Shown here: in pieces, positions 9,634-17,810 of the stretch
Layout: each line of letters opens with the position of its first letter
Numbering within the stretch: position 1 is the first letter of the stretch
Origin: Verrucomicrobiota bacterium
Lineage (GTDB): Bacteria > Verrucomicrobiota > Verrucomicrobiia > CAIQCK01
DNA length: 64,000 bases
Assembly: GCA_026397915.1 (NCBI GenBank)
Contig: JAPLTX010000023.1
Span: 1 to 64,000, forward strand
Reading direction: 5' to 3'
Notes under the pieces: generated by a model
Told to the model about the DNA's origin: nothing
Databases searched by the model: none
The model's input: only the letters and a program-made list of their open reading frames with translations
Made by a program: the position numbers and the translations under genes

Positions 9634-9674
9634 GGCAGTAATCTCCCGTTTGTGCTTTTTGGGTGCGGTCAGTA

Positions 9675-10547
9675 TCACGCGAGACCGAGCACCTTGTCCA
9701 TCCGCTTGGCTAGGTCAGCGAGGTTGTCCCAATCGCCGGCAGCAACTTCGGCGGCGGCCCAGCCGCTGAACTCGATCTTCGCCAGCTCTTCGCGCACGCC
9801 GGCCCAGTTGATGCTGCCTTCGCCGAGCGGCGACTTGAAACCGGCGATCATGCCTTCCTTCATCGCCACGGGGAGGTTGTATTCCTTAATGTCGAGCTTG
9901 CCGATGCGTTTGCCGAGGACCTGAATCCAATGCTCACTCACGCCCCATCGCATCACGTTGCCCACGTCGTAGTGGACGCCAACCCACGGATGGCCGATCT
10001 CGTCCACGTAACGCATCATGTCGAGCGGGCTGATGAGGAAACTCGCCCAAACGTTCTCGATGAGAATCTTGACGCGCACCTGCTCGGCGTGCGGCGCGGC
10101 GGCCTTGATGATGGCCTGCGTCTCGCGCCAAGTGTCCCAGTAGGGTTTCTTCGGATCGGTGCGCGCGGTGACAAGGACGCTGTCGCCGCCAAGTTTCTTG
10201 CAGAGGTCAAGCGCTGCCTCGATGCCCCGCTCACCGGCGCCGGTCACGCCGTCAATCACCAGCCCGCTCTCCTTGCTCGCGGCGACCCACTCGTCGGCGT
10301 TCTTGACCTGACTGCAGGTTGGCTCCACTCCATCGAAACCGCAGGTCTTGAGTTTGCGAAACGCCTCGACCAGCGGCAGCGACTGGCTCTTGACCATGCC
10401 CCATTTCAGACTCTTGCGAATGCGGAGTTTGGCCGGCGCAGCGGGCGCGTTGCACGGCAGAAGAATGCCCGTAGCGGCAACGGAAGCCGCGGCGGAAAGG
10501 AAGCTTCGACGGGACAGTGCGGGATTGATTATGTGGTGGGATTTCAT
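9675..10547 (-). CDS. Sugar phosphate isomerase/epimerase-like TIM barrel, Tat-exported
   Basis: 290 residues. The N-terminus has a twin-arginine signal (LSRRSFLSAAASVAATGILL). The body matches the AP-endonuclease-2/xylose-isomerase-like barrel: KTCGFDGVEPTCSQV, VKILIENVW, GVHYDVGNVM and a final WAAAEVAAGDW strand. The metal-site acidic residues of such barrels are represented by E in LIENVW and D in YDVGN. Its position directly upstream of GH28, with the stop codon overlapping a possible GTG start of that gene, suggests epimerisation or isomerisation of released sugars. Substrate unknown. Two other members of this superfamily occur in the window, at 34729 and 61074. Confidence 0.85.
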   Translation of the reverse strand: MKSHHIINPALSRRSFLSAAASVAATGILLPCNAPAAPAKLRIRKSLKWGMVKSQSLPLVEAFRKLKTCGFDGVEPTCSQVKNADEWVAASKESGLVIDGVTGAGERGIEAALDLCKKLGGDSVLVTARTDPKKPYWDTWRETQAIIKAAAPHAEQVRVKILIENVWASFLISPLDMMRYVDEIGHPWVGVHYDVGNVMRWGVSEHWIQVLGKRIGKLDIKEYNLPVAMKEGMIAGFKSPLGEGSINWAGVREELAKIEFSGWAAAEVAAGDWDNLADLAKRMDKVLGLA

Positions 10548-10582
10548 GGTGTGGTTCTGGTTTCAGTGTTGAAATCTTGATC

Positions 10583-12310
10583 TTACGTCTTCAAGCCAAA
10601 GCCGAAAGGATAAGCCTCCGAAATCCGCACGGGTAGCAGTCCTTTCGGCTTGAGCAAGCCGAAGAGCGTCTCCACAGCCGCTTCAATGGACGCTTCGGCG
10701 TCGCTGAAGGTGCAGAGCGCGACCGACGCCTTGGGCAGTTCGGCCATGACGTAGGGATTACCGAAATTTAGCAGCGCCACCGCGTGTCCCGCCGCCACCG
10801 TGCGCGCGATGAGTTCGCGGTAACGGGCGGGCACGCGAATGGCATCCTCCGCATACGACCGGACGCGCGTGAACAAACCGAACACGACCACGTCGGCGGC
10901 CTGCGCGGCCGCAAACGCGCGCTCGATCTCTTCCGGTTTCAACGCGGACGAGAGCACAAGCGTCCGGGCGTCCGGCTGGCGTTGGCGAACCCGCTCATTC
11001 AGCCGGTGGTTGGTCGGCGAAAACTTCCACGCAAGGTCCTGCTCGACCGTGGCCGAGCCGCCGTTGCTGATGACGGCGAGCCTGGCGGTCGGCGACACGG
11101 GCCAGCCACGGTTCTCCAGCATCGTGACGCTTTCGCGCGCGATGCGCCGCGCCACTTCCGCGCCGGCTTTGGTGGCGAAACGCTCCGGGAGTTTCTCCAC
11201 GTCCACGAGCCGGTTCGCGAACAAGCCCAATTCGCGTTTGAGCCGCCAGACGCGCGTGATGGATTGTTCGACTTGCGCGAGCGGGATGCGTCCTTTGCGG
11301 ACGGCGCGCACGAGGGCGTCAATTGTGATGCGCGGGTCAGAGTTGTAATCCTGGAGGATCATGTCGTGCCCGGCGGCAACAGTCTCGATCGCGGCTTCTT
11401 CGATGCCGTAGTTGTCCTTGATGGCCCGCATGGTGAGGCTGTCGGACATGATGACGTCATTAAAACCGAGCTTCTCGCGCAGCAGACCAGTCACGATCTT
11501 GCGCGAGAGCGTCGCCGGAACCACGCGGTCCGGCTCCAGCGCGGGATAATGGCAGTGGTTGGTGCAGACCACCCGCGCCAAGCCGCGCCGGATGACCTCG
11601 GCGAACGGCTTGAAATCCACCGCTTCCAACTCCGCCAAGCTGCGCCGTATTTCCGGGATGGCGATGTGCGAGTCGCCACTGGACGCGCCGTGGCCGGGGA
11701 AGTGCATCAGGAGCGATGCCGCGCCCCCCTCGAGCGTGCCTCGGGCGAGTTCGCTGCCGAGTTCGGTGACAAGGTCCACGTTGTCGCCGAGGCTGCGCAA
11801 GTTGATGATGGGGTTGTCGGGATTGGTGTTGACGTCGAGGTTGGGCACGCCGGCAAGGTGATAGCCGAGCGCGCGCGCCTCCACGGCCTCAATGCGCGCA
11901 GCCTCGCGGCACAGTTTGCGCGAGCGCGTGGCCGCCAGCCGCATCGCTTGGCCCAGCCGCAGGTCGCTCCCGCCGCTGTAGCTGACACCGCCGAAGCCGA
12001 GGAGCAACGGGTATTTCGAGAGCTTCTGGAACCGGTTGGTGAACTCCGCCACTTCCCGCAGCGACAGTTTCGTCAATGAAGGCGTCATCCCGCTGATGAT
12101 GCCTTGCTTCGCGTATTTCTCGATCAACGGCCAGTCTTGAAGCCGGGCGACGACCAGTTGCCCCACTTTTTCCTCCAGCGACATCGCGCCAAAGTCAGGC
12201 AACGACCCACCTTGTGCAAAGGTTGTTGACCGTCCGCCAGTGAAGAGGCTGCCGCTAAAAAGAAGCACGGAGCCTTTGCGCAGGAAAGTGCGTCGCGAAA
12301 TCGTTTTCAT
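10583..12310 (-). CDS. Glycoside hydrolase family 3 (NagZ-like), Tat-exported
   Basis: 575 residues with a Tat leader (MKTISRRTFLRKGSVLLFSG). The GH3 barrel is clear: KVGQLVVARL near the start, HFPGHGASSGDSH for the loop bearing the catalytic His of NagZ-type enzymes, and VIMSDSLTMRAI with the nucleophile Asp. The Lys that normally precedes HFPGHG is Met here, which may alter binding of the -1 sugar. The C-terminal part (TLVLSSALKPEEIERAFAAAQAADVVVFGLF, given in pieces) is the second GH3 alpha/beta domain. Likely a beta-N-acetylhexosaminidase or beta-glucosidase acting outside the inner membrane. It sits 35 bases upstream of the isomerase gene on the same strand. Confidence 0.87.
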   Translation of the reverse strand: MKTISRRTFLRKGSVLLFSGSLFTGGRSTTFAQGGSLPDFGAMSLEEKVGQLVVARLQDWPLIEKYAKQGIISGMTPSLTKLSLREVAEFTNRFQKLSKYPLLLGFGGVSYSGGSDLRLGQAMRLAATRSRKLCREAARIEAVEARALGYHLAGVPNLDVNTNPDNPIINLRSLGDNVDLVTELGSELARGTLEGGAASLLMHFPGHGASSGDSHIAIPEIRRSLAELEAVDFKPFAEVIRRGLARVVCTNHCHYPALEPDRVVPATLSRKIVTGLLREKLGFNDVIMSDSLTMRAIKDNYGIEEAAIETVAAGHDMILQDYNSDPRITIDALVRAVRKGRIPLAQVEQSITRVWRLKRELGLFANRLVDVEKLPERFATKAGAEVARRIARESVTMLENRGWPVSPTARLAVISNGGSATVEQDLAWKFSPTNHRLNERVRQRQPDARTLVLSSALKPEEIERAFAAAQAADVVVFGLFTRVRSYAEDAIRVPARYRELIARTVAAGHAVALLNFGNPYVMAELPKASVALCTFSDAEASIEAAVETLFGLLKPKGLLPVRISEAYPFGFGLKT

Positions 12311-12434
12311 AGATGCGTCACCTTCTGCACCAGTCCGCCCGCAGCCAGCGCGTTCTGGTCTTCGTTCGGCCGCTAAGCGTAACGCCAGACGACTGTGTTC
12401 GCAAAGACAAACGAAAACACGGGAATCTGCTCTA

Positions 12435-13751
12435 TCAACTCTTCTGACGACGTGCCAGCCAGTTGCTGACCAGCCACAGCGGCAGACCGAGCAACAGCAG
12501 GCCGCATGACCAGAGCGCGATCCACGGCTTATAGACGACAGCGCTGTAGATCAGAAATGCGCACACGCCCGCAAACACCAGCGGCGTCACCGGGTAGCCC
12601 AGGACCCGATACGGTCGTTCCACGCGTGGCTCCTTGAAGCGCAGCACGATCACCGCCAGCGACGAGCCGAGGTAAAAAGAGTAAACCACCGCTGCCGTGT
12701 AGAGGAGCGCGTTCACGAACGAACCCAGCACGACGATCAGCGTGACGGCGATCGCTCCTTGCACCAGCAGCGCCACGGCCGGCGTGCCGAACCGCGGATG
12801 CCATCGGCCCAGCCACCGAAACAGACGATGATCCGTCCCGACGGCATAGGAAATCCGAGCACCCGTGAAGACGAGGCCGTTGACGGCGCCCAGAGCCGAA
12901 ACACAAATCAGCGCGCTGACCAGCACGCCGCCCGCCCGCGCGACCTCCGCCGTCACGGTATCAGTGGCCACCGCCTTCGATGACGCCAGTCCCGCATAAC
13001 CCAGCACGTGCAGAAATGCGCCGTTTACCATCAGGTAGAGCGCCGTCACTGCGCCCATGCCCAGCGCCAACGCCCGCACAATGTTGCGGTGGGGATTCCT
13101 CACCTCTCCGGCGACGTAGGCCATTTCATTCCAGCCGCCGTAGGTGAACAGCACGAAGATCAGCGCCAGACTGAACGGCAACCGGTCCGCCGGTTCCGCA
13201 GGCGCCGATGCCGGCTGCGAGAAACACGCCGCGCCCACGATCAGCAGCAGGCCCGCCGCTTTCACCGTGGTCAGTAGGTTTTGCGTCCACTTGCCTTCGC
13301 GGACGCCGAGTGCATTGACGAGCGTTAGCACCACCGTCGCCGCGACGGCATAAACCCGCTCCCCGTAGGGAAACACCGTGCCCGCCAGCGGATCCCAGAT
13401 CGTGCAGGCGTAGGTCGCAAACGCAAACGCCATCACCGCGATGTCGCCCGGCCGCACCACTGCCATTTGCGCCCAGCCAAAAAGAAAACCCGCCCACTTT
13501 CCGTAAGCGCGGCCCAGATACACGTAGTCGCCGCCTTCCTGTGGATACGCCGTCGCCAATTCCGCGTAGCTTAGCGCTCCGCACAACGACAGCAACCCGC
13601 CGAGCACCCAGATCGCAAGCACGCCCCATGCGCTGCCCGCGCCCTTGGCGATGTCCGGCGCCATTTGGTAGATGCCCGCGCCGATGATGATGCCGACAAT
13701 CAGGCAGGTGGAATCAAACAACGACAATTGCTGGCTCGGCTTCTGCCCCAT
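12435..13751 (-). CDS. APC-superfamily amino acid permease
   Basis: 438 residues with about 12 hydrophobic segments. The first helix region SLFDSTCLIVGIIIGAGIY carries the G-A-G-I motif of the APC family unwound helix 1. SYAELATAYPQEGGDYVYLG follows as the TM2-3 loop signature of LAT-like exchangers, and AYVAGEVRNPHRNI is in the middle. Most similar in layout to the LAT/y+ type (SteT-like) subgroup. It should import or exchange amino acids across the inner membrane. Upstream is the exported methyltransferase gene (36-base gap, same strand); downstream lies the GH3 gene. Confidence 0.88.
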   Translation of the reverse strand: MGQKPSQQLSLFDSTCLIVGIIIGAGIYQMAPDIAKGAGSAWGVLAIWVLGGLLSLCGALSYAELATAYPQEGGDYVYLGRAYGKWAGFLFGWAQMAVVRPGDIAVMAFAFATYACTIWDPLAGTVFPYGERVYAVAATVVLTLVNALGVREGKWTQNLLTTVKAAGLLLIVGAACFSQPASAPAEPADRLPFSLALIFVLFTYGGWNEMAYVAGEVRNPHRNIVRALALGMGAVTALYLMVNGAFLHVLGYAGLASSKAVATDTVTAEVARAGGVLVSALICVSALGAVNGLVFTGARISYAVGTDHRLFRWLGRWHPRFGTPAVALLVQGAIAVTLIVVLGSFVNALLYTAAVVYSFYLGSSLAVIVLRFKEPRVERPYRVLGYPVTPLVFAGVCAFLIYSAVVYKPWIALWSCGLLLLGLPLWLVSNWLARRQKS

Positions 13752-13787
13752 GCGCTTGCTTTCGTTCTCGCCCGGCAGGTCAGCGGA

Positions 13788-14492
13788 TCAACGCTTCTTG
13801 AGCGACACGCCGATGCCGGAGGTTTCCATGTTCAGGAACAACGTCTCCAACTCCGGGTTGCTTGTGATCGCCTTGACGTAGCGCGGGTCGGCCATGCGCT
13901 GGTCCATGTTGTGCGCCACGACCAAGCCGCCGGGCCGCACCAGCGGCAACAGCTTGTTCAGGTAATCCAGATAACCTTCCTTGTCCGCGTCGAGGAAGAG
14001 GAGGTCTATCGGCTCCTTGAGCTTCTTGACCTCCTCGTGCGCGTCGCCCTCAACGAGCGTCACGAGGCTTTCCACGCCAGCGCGTTTCAAGTTCGCGCGG
14101 GCTTTGGCGGCGCGGCCGGCGTCAATCTCAAAGGTCGTCAGCTTGCCGCCGGTTTTCTGCAACGCCAGGGAAAACCAGATCGCCGAATACCCGATCGAGG
14201 TTCCGATCTCGACGACGTGCTTGGCGCCGAGCGACTCCACTAGCACCCGCAGGATGCGGCCGTCGCCGTAAGGAACGCTCATGCTGCCGCGGCGCTGGTT
14301 CTGGTTCATCTCCTCCAGCACGGCGAGGATTTTCTTTTCCGTCTCCGACTTGGGCAGCGTGGCGCTGGCAAACGAGATGTTGCCGCCGCCAGTCCGCGAC
14401 GGACGACTGGCCGGTCCTTGCGCGAACGCGGTAACAGCTAACGATGCAACGGCGAAAACTCCAAATGCTCTGATCGTAATTCTTGGTTTCAT
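13788..14492 (-). CDS. Class I SAM O-methyltransferase with an apparent signal peptide
   Basis: The methyltransferase core is complete: VVEIGTSIGYSAIWFSLAL for SAM binding, TTFEID, VEGDAHE and LLFLDADKEGYLDYL, matching the catechol/caffeoyl-CoA O-methyltransferase family. ATG 14492 has a GGAGA site 5 bases upstream and opens a hydrophobic N-terminus (RAFGVFAVASLAVTAFAQG) that looks like a cleavable Sec signal. That is odd, since SAM is cytoplasmic. The longer frame to 14669 would run through the promoter region shared with the divergent TauE gene and is unlikely. The substrate is unknown; catechols or phenolics are typical of the family. Confidence 0.82.
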   Translation of the reverse strand: MKPRITIRAFGVFAVASLAVTAFAQGPASRPSRTGGGNISFASATLPKSETEKKILAVLEEMNQNQRRGSMSVPYGDGRILRVLVESLGAKHVVEIGTSIGYSAIWFSLALQKTGGKLTTFEIDAGRAAKARANLKRAGVESLVTLVEGDAHEEVKKLKEPIDLLFLDADKEGYLDYLNKLLPLVRPGGLVVAHNMDQRMADPRYVKAITSNPELETLFLNMETSGIGVSLKKR

Positions 14493-14668
14493 TTCAGTCT
14501 CCGGGTCGAATGTTTTTATCTCCGCTTCATCAAGGCTGTGTCTTGTGTGGGGCAGTGTTTTTAGCAGACAACGGCGGAAGATGAAATGAATTCCGGAGCT
14601 TGGGAAGATTCCTAGCCCAACATGTTTCCTTGCGTTCTGCGCCCAATCCGCCAGATTCTCGGAAGCCA

Positions 14669-15448
14669 ATGACCGGAACCGAAACCATCGCCTTGGCCGC
14701 TGCCGCTGCTGCCGCGGGCGCCGTCAACGCCATCGCCGGCGGCGGGACGCTGCTCACGTTCCCGACGCTGCTGCTGATCGGCACGCCGGCCACCGTCGCC
14801 AACGCCACCAGCACGCTGGCGCTGGTCGTCGGCACTGCGGGCAGCTTGTTCGGCTACCGCCGGCAGATCACGGCGGTGCGGCCGTGGCTGCGGCGGTTCG
14901 TGCCCGTGAGTCTGCTCGGCGGTTTGCTCGGCGGCATCCTGCTCACCTGCACCGAGGAAAAAATCTTCGCGAAGATGGTGCCGTTCCTCTTGCTGTTCGC
15001 AACGATCCTGTTCCTGGCCCAGGCGCCCCTGCGCCGCTTCGCCGGCTTCGCGGACAAATCCGAAACTGCCTCACCGCATCATCGCGTCGTCTGGGCGGCG
15101 GCGGTGTTCCAGTTCTTCGTCGCGCTCTACGGCGGCTACTTCGGCGCGGGCATCGGCATCCTCATGCTCGCCTCGCTCGGCTTCCTTGGTCTGGGCGACA
15201 TCCACGAGATGAACGCGCTCAAAACCATCCTCGGCTCGCTCATCAACCTCGTCGCCGCCGCATGGTTCATCTGGGCGGGCCTCATCGAGTGGCCGAAGGC
15301 CGTCGTCATGACCGGCGGCGCGCTGGTTGGCTACTATCTCGGCGCGCACTTCTCCCAGCGCATCCCCCAGCACCGCGTCCGCCAGATCATCACCGCCATC
15401 GGCTTCGCCATCTCCGCCGTGATGTTCTACAAACAGTTTGTGAGGTAA
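14669..15448 (+). CDS. TauE/SafE-family membrane exporter
   Basis: 260 residues, almost wholly hydrophobic. The first repeat has AGAVNAIAGGGTLLTFPTLL, the G-G-G signature of TauE/SafE proteins, and the second has YGGYFGAGIGILMLASLGFLG, giving two inverted four-helix halves. Members export sulfite, sulfoacetate or other organosulfur anions; the substrate here is unknown. ATG 14669 has GGAAG 4 bases upstream and is preferred over the frame start at 14600. It is divergent from the methyltransferase gene, leaving 176 bases of shared regulatory DNA. Confidence 0.88.
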   Translation: MTGTETIALAAAAAAAGAVNAIAGGGTLLTFPTLLLIGTPATVANATSTLALVVGTAGSLFGYRRQITAVRPWLRRFVPVSLLGGLLGGILLTCTEEKIFAKMVPFLLLFATILFLAQAPLRRFAGFADKSETASPHHRVVWAAAVFQFFVALYGGYFGAGIGILMLASLGFLGLGDIHEMNALKTILGSLINLVAAAWFIWAGLIEWPKAVVMTGGALVGYYLGAHFSQRIPQHRVRQIITAIGFAISAVMFYKQFVR

Positions 15449-15511
15449 GAACAGAGTCAGCGGGAGTGTCCCCAACAGGAGGCCGCCGACTGAGCCAATG
15501 TCGCGATTGAT

Positions 15512-17674
15512 TCACGGTTGTCGCGGCGACGTTTGGACGCCTTGTTTTTCAACTGGTTGCGTTCGCAGTTTCAAATAGCGTTCCGCCTCCCCGCTCACCA
15601 TCAAGTCTGCATCCTCAGTCATGGTGCGAATCATGTCGAGCGACTTCGCAGATTGCATTTTTCCCAAGGCGTGCAAAGCCGTAAGCCGAACTCCCCTATT
15701 CTTATCCTGCCAAAGCGCCAGTAATGCCTCCTTGGCTTTCGGGTGCGCGCTCTGAGATAGAGAAACGGCGGCACAATGTCGAATGTTATTGTCCGGGTCC
15801 GAGGCGGCTTTCTTCAAAGCCGCCAGTGCCTCATCATTGTTAAACTTTGCCAACGCTGTCACAGCGGTGAACTTGACGGAATAGCTGCTTTCGACAACAG
15901 CTCGGCTGAAATGCTTGATAGCACGCTCATCGTTGATAGCAGCAAGTTCCTTGGCGGCTTTTTCCGCTGCATCCGAATTCCGGCCAAACATCACTTGCGC
16001 CCGCTCAGCTATGATCTCGCCCATCTTGACCTTGTCCAACGGAAGAACCTCAAATCTCGTGCTGGCCTCAGCATCCACAATGCTGGTTTCTTCCTTGGTT
16101 GGCCAAACGCCTCGCGGTTTGAACGGGCTGATCTCCAGCCGTCGTTTGGCGGTCATTGTGTAAATGCCAGGTTTTGTGATCGTCATCCAGTGAGGCAGGA
16201 ATAAGGAGAACTCGTAGCTTCCGTTCATCGGAATCTGTCGCGGCACAATAAATCCTCCCATCGAATATCGAGCATCCGTCACAGGAATGGGAATGCCATC
16301 TTCGTGTGCAACCTGCACTTTGAAACTGTCCGGTCGGCCAAACTGATTTCGGTAATCGCCACCCTCCATCACTTGCAGGTCCTGGGTCGCGCAGTTGAAC
16401 ACTTTGAAGAAGAAGTGAACCGGCTCGCCGAGCGTGAAAACGGCTTTCTCCGCCACAAGGCTTACTCGCAGTTTCCAGCCGTTCGCCGTGTAGGCGGTTC
16501 CCTCTGGCGAGCACAGCCGTTTGCCCTTGCCCGTGATCTCGACCACGTCAACCGAATGGAAAACCGTCACCACGCGATCACTGACCAGACCCAGCGCCCG
16601 TTCGTTCGGGAGCTTCCACAACTTCTGCCGGCTGGCGTCGCTGAAGTCCGTCTTCCACTCGTTCATCAGCCGCCCGTCCAGGAACGCCCGCGCGCCGCTC
16701 TTGCGAACTTGCAGCACCGAAGCGTAAACGCGGTTGTTTCCCAGGCAATGCGGCGTCCAAACCGTCAGCGGGTTGTTGTTCGCCGACCGGCCCTTCACCA
16801 TCTCGAAGCCGAAACAACTGTTGCACCAGTGCCCCATCACCCACAGCGCCGGCTTCTCGTCCTGTGAGAACAGTTGCCCCACAGTCTGCTCACCTTCGGT
16901 GCGCGTGAACACGGTGCGAAAGTCATACTCCTCCGGCGGCTCGTAGGGGATTTGCAGCCGCGCCGCCTGCACGTTGTCCGCGCAAACCAGCGCGCCGTCC
17001 CGCATCCGCCATCGCCCCAGCACCGCGTCGCGCGCCGGATCAATCAGCGGCAACAACCGCACCGCGCCGGGCCATGCCGCCGCGCTTGTCATGCGGGCGT
17101 CCACCGGCCCGGGCTGGAAAACCGAACCGGCCTCGATCAAGCCAAGCGCGCGCAACACCGTGTCGCTCCGGCCGAAGACGCCGAGAATCGGCTTGCCCGT
17201 CGCCGCAAGTTTCACCACGCCGCCCACGCTGTTCTTGCCGCCCAACCAGCCGCTCTTGTAGCCGTGATGAATGTCCAGGCCGCCGCCCTGCACCTTCATG
17301 AACTCGATCTCGAAGCCGCTGATGCGAACGATCCCCATTCCATACAACCCGCCCACCGCGTAGCCGGACCGGGCCTCCACCGTCCGCGTTGGCTCCTGCA
17401 CCTCGCCTTGCACCGCGCCGAGAAACCTTTTCATGCCCGCGCGATAGATCGGCTGCAACGACTTCACCACCGGCTGCTCCTTCTCCTTCCCGAAGCTGAC
17501 CTTGAAGCCCACCAGCAACGCTTGCGGCTGCGGCATCTCCAGAAACGGCGCGCCGATGTCGTGGCCGAGCGAAGCGGGCAGTTTCAGCAGCGTGGATGAC
17601 GGTTCCTGCGCCACCGCAGCGCAAGCCGCAAGACAGAGAGCGGCCGTGGTGGTTACGAATGATGTGCGGCTCAT
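15512..17674 (-). CDS. Secreted multidomain protein: lectin-like N-terminus, beta-sandwich, HEAT repeats
   Basis: 720 residues behind a Sec signal (MSRTSFVTTTAALCLAACAAVAQ); the start is fixed by a GGAGGA site. Residues about 35-200 (LLVGFKVSFGKE, RSGYAVGGLYG, GGGLDIHHGYKSGWLGG) resemble a jacalin-like/glycine-rich lectin module common in planctomycete and verrucomicrobial exported proteins. About 210-380 look like a concanavalin-like sandwich (LGRWRMRDGALVCADN, GRAFLDGRLM-type strands). About 390-540 form another beta domain. About 570-700 hold HEAT/PBS repeats (AINDERAIKHFSRAV, AALKKAASDPDNNIRHCAAVSL). No catalytic motif was found; carbohydrate or surface binding is inferred. The HEAT part has a lower GC than the rest. 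Confidence 0.65.
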   Translation of the reverse strand: MSRTSFVTTTAALCLAACAAVAQEPSSTLLKLPASLGHDIGAPFLEMPQPQALLVGFKVSFGKEKEQPVVKSLQPIYRAGMKRFLGAVQGEVQEPTRTVEARSGYAVGGLYGMGIVRISGFEIEFMKVQGGGLDIHHGYKSGWLGGKNSVGGVVKLAATGKPILGVFGRSDTVLRALGLIEAGSVFQPGPVDARMTSAAAWPGAVRLLPLIDPARDAVLGRWRMRDGALVCADNVQAARLQIPYEPPEEYDFRTVFTRTEGEQTVGQLFSQDEKPALWVMGHWCNSCFGFEMVKGRSANNNPLTVWTPHCLGNNRVYASVLQVRKSGARAFLDGRLMNEWKTDFSDASRQKLWKLPNERALGLVSDRVVTVFHSVDVVEITGKGKRLCSPEGTAYTANGWKLRVSLVAEKAVFTLGEPVHFFFKVFNCATQDLQVMEGGDYRNQFGRPDSFKVQVAHEDGIPIPVTDARYSMGGFIVPRQIPMNGSYEFSLFLPHWMTITKPGIYTMTAKRRLEISPFKPRGVWPTKEETSIVDAEASTRFEVLPLDKVKMGEIIAERAQVMFGRNSDAAEKAAKELAAINDERAIKHFSRAVVESSYSVKFTAVTALAKFNNDEALAALKKAASDPDNNIRHCAAVSLSQSAHPKAKEALLALWQDKNRGVRLTALHALGKMQSAKSLDMIRTMTEDADLMVSGEAERYLKLRTQPVEKQGVQTSPRQP

Positions 17675-17810
17675 GATTTCCTCCGTTTGATTCCGCGGAG
17701 GATTATACGCCGACGTTCTGCGGAGACAACATCAGGTTTAGGCACTTCGTTCTCAACGGCGTTCCAACGGCTTGATGTTCGACGGCGGGCGATTCAGAAT
17801 CGCGGGCGAC

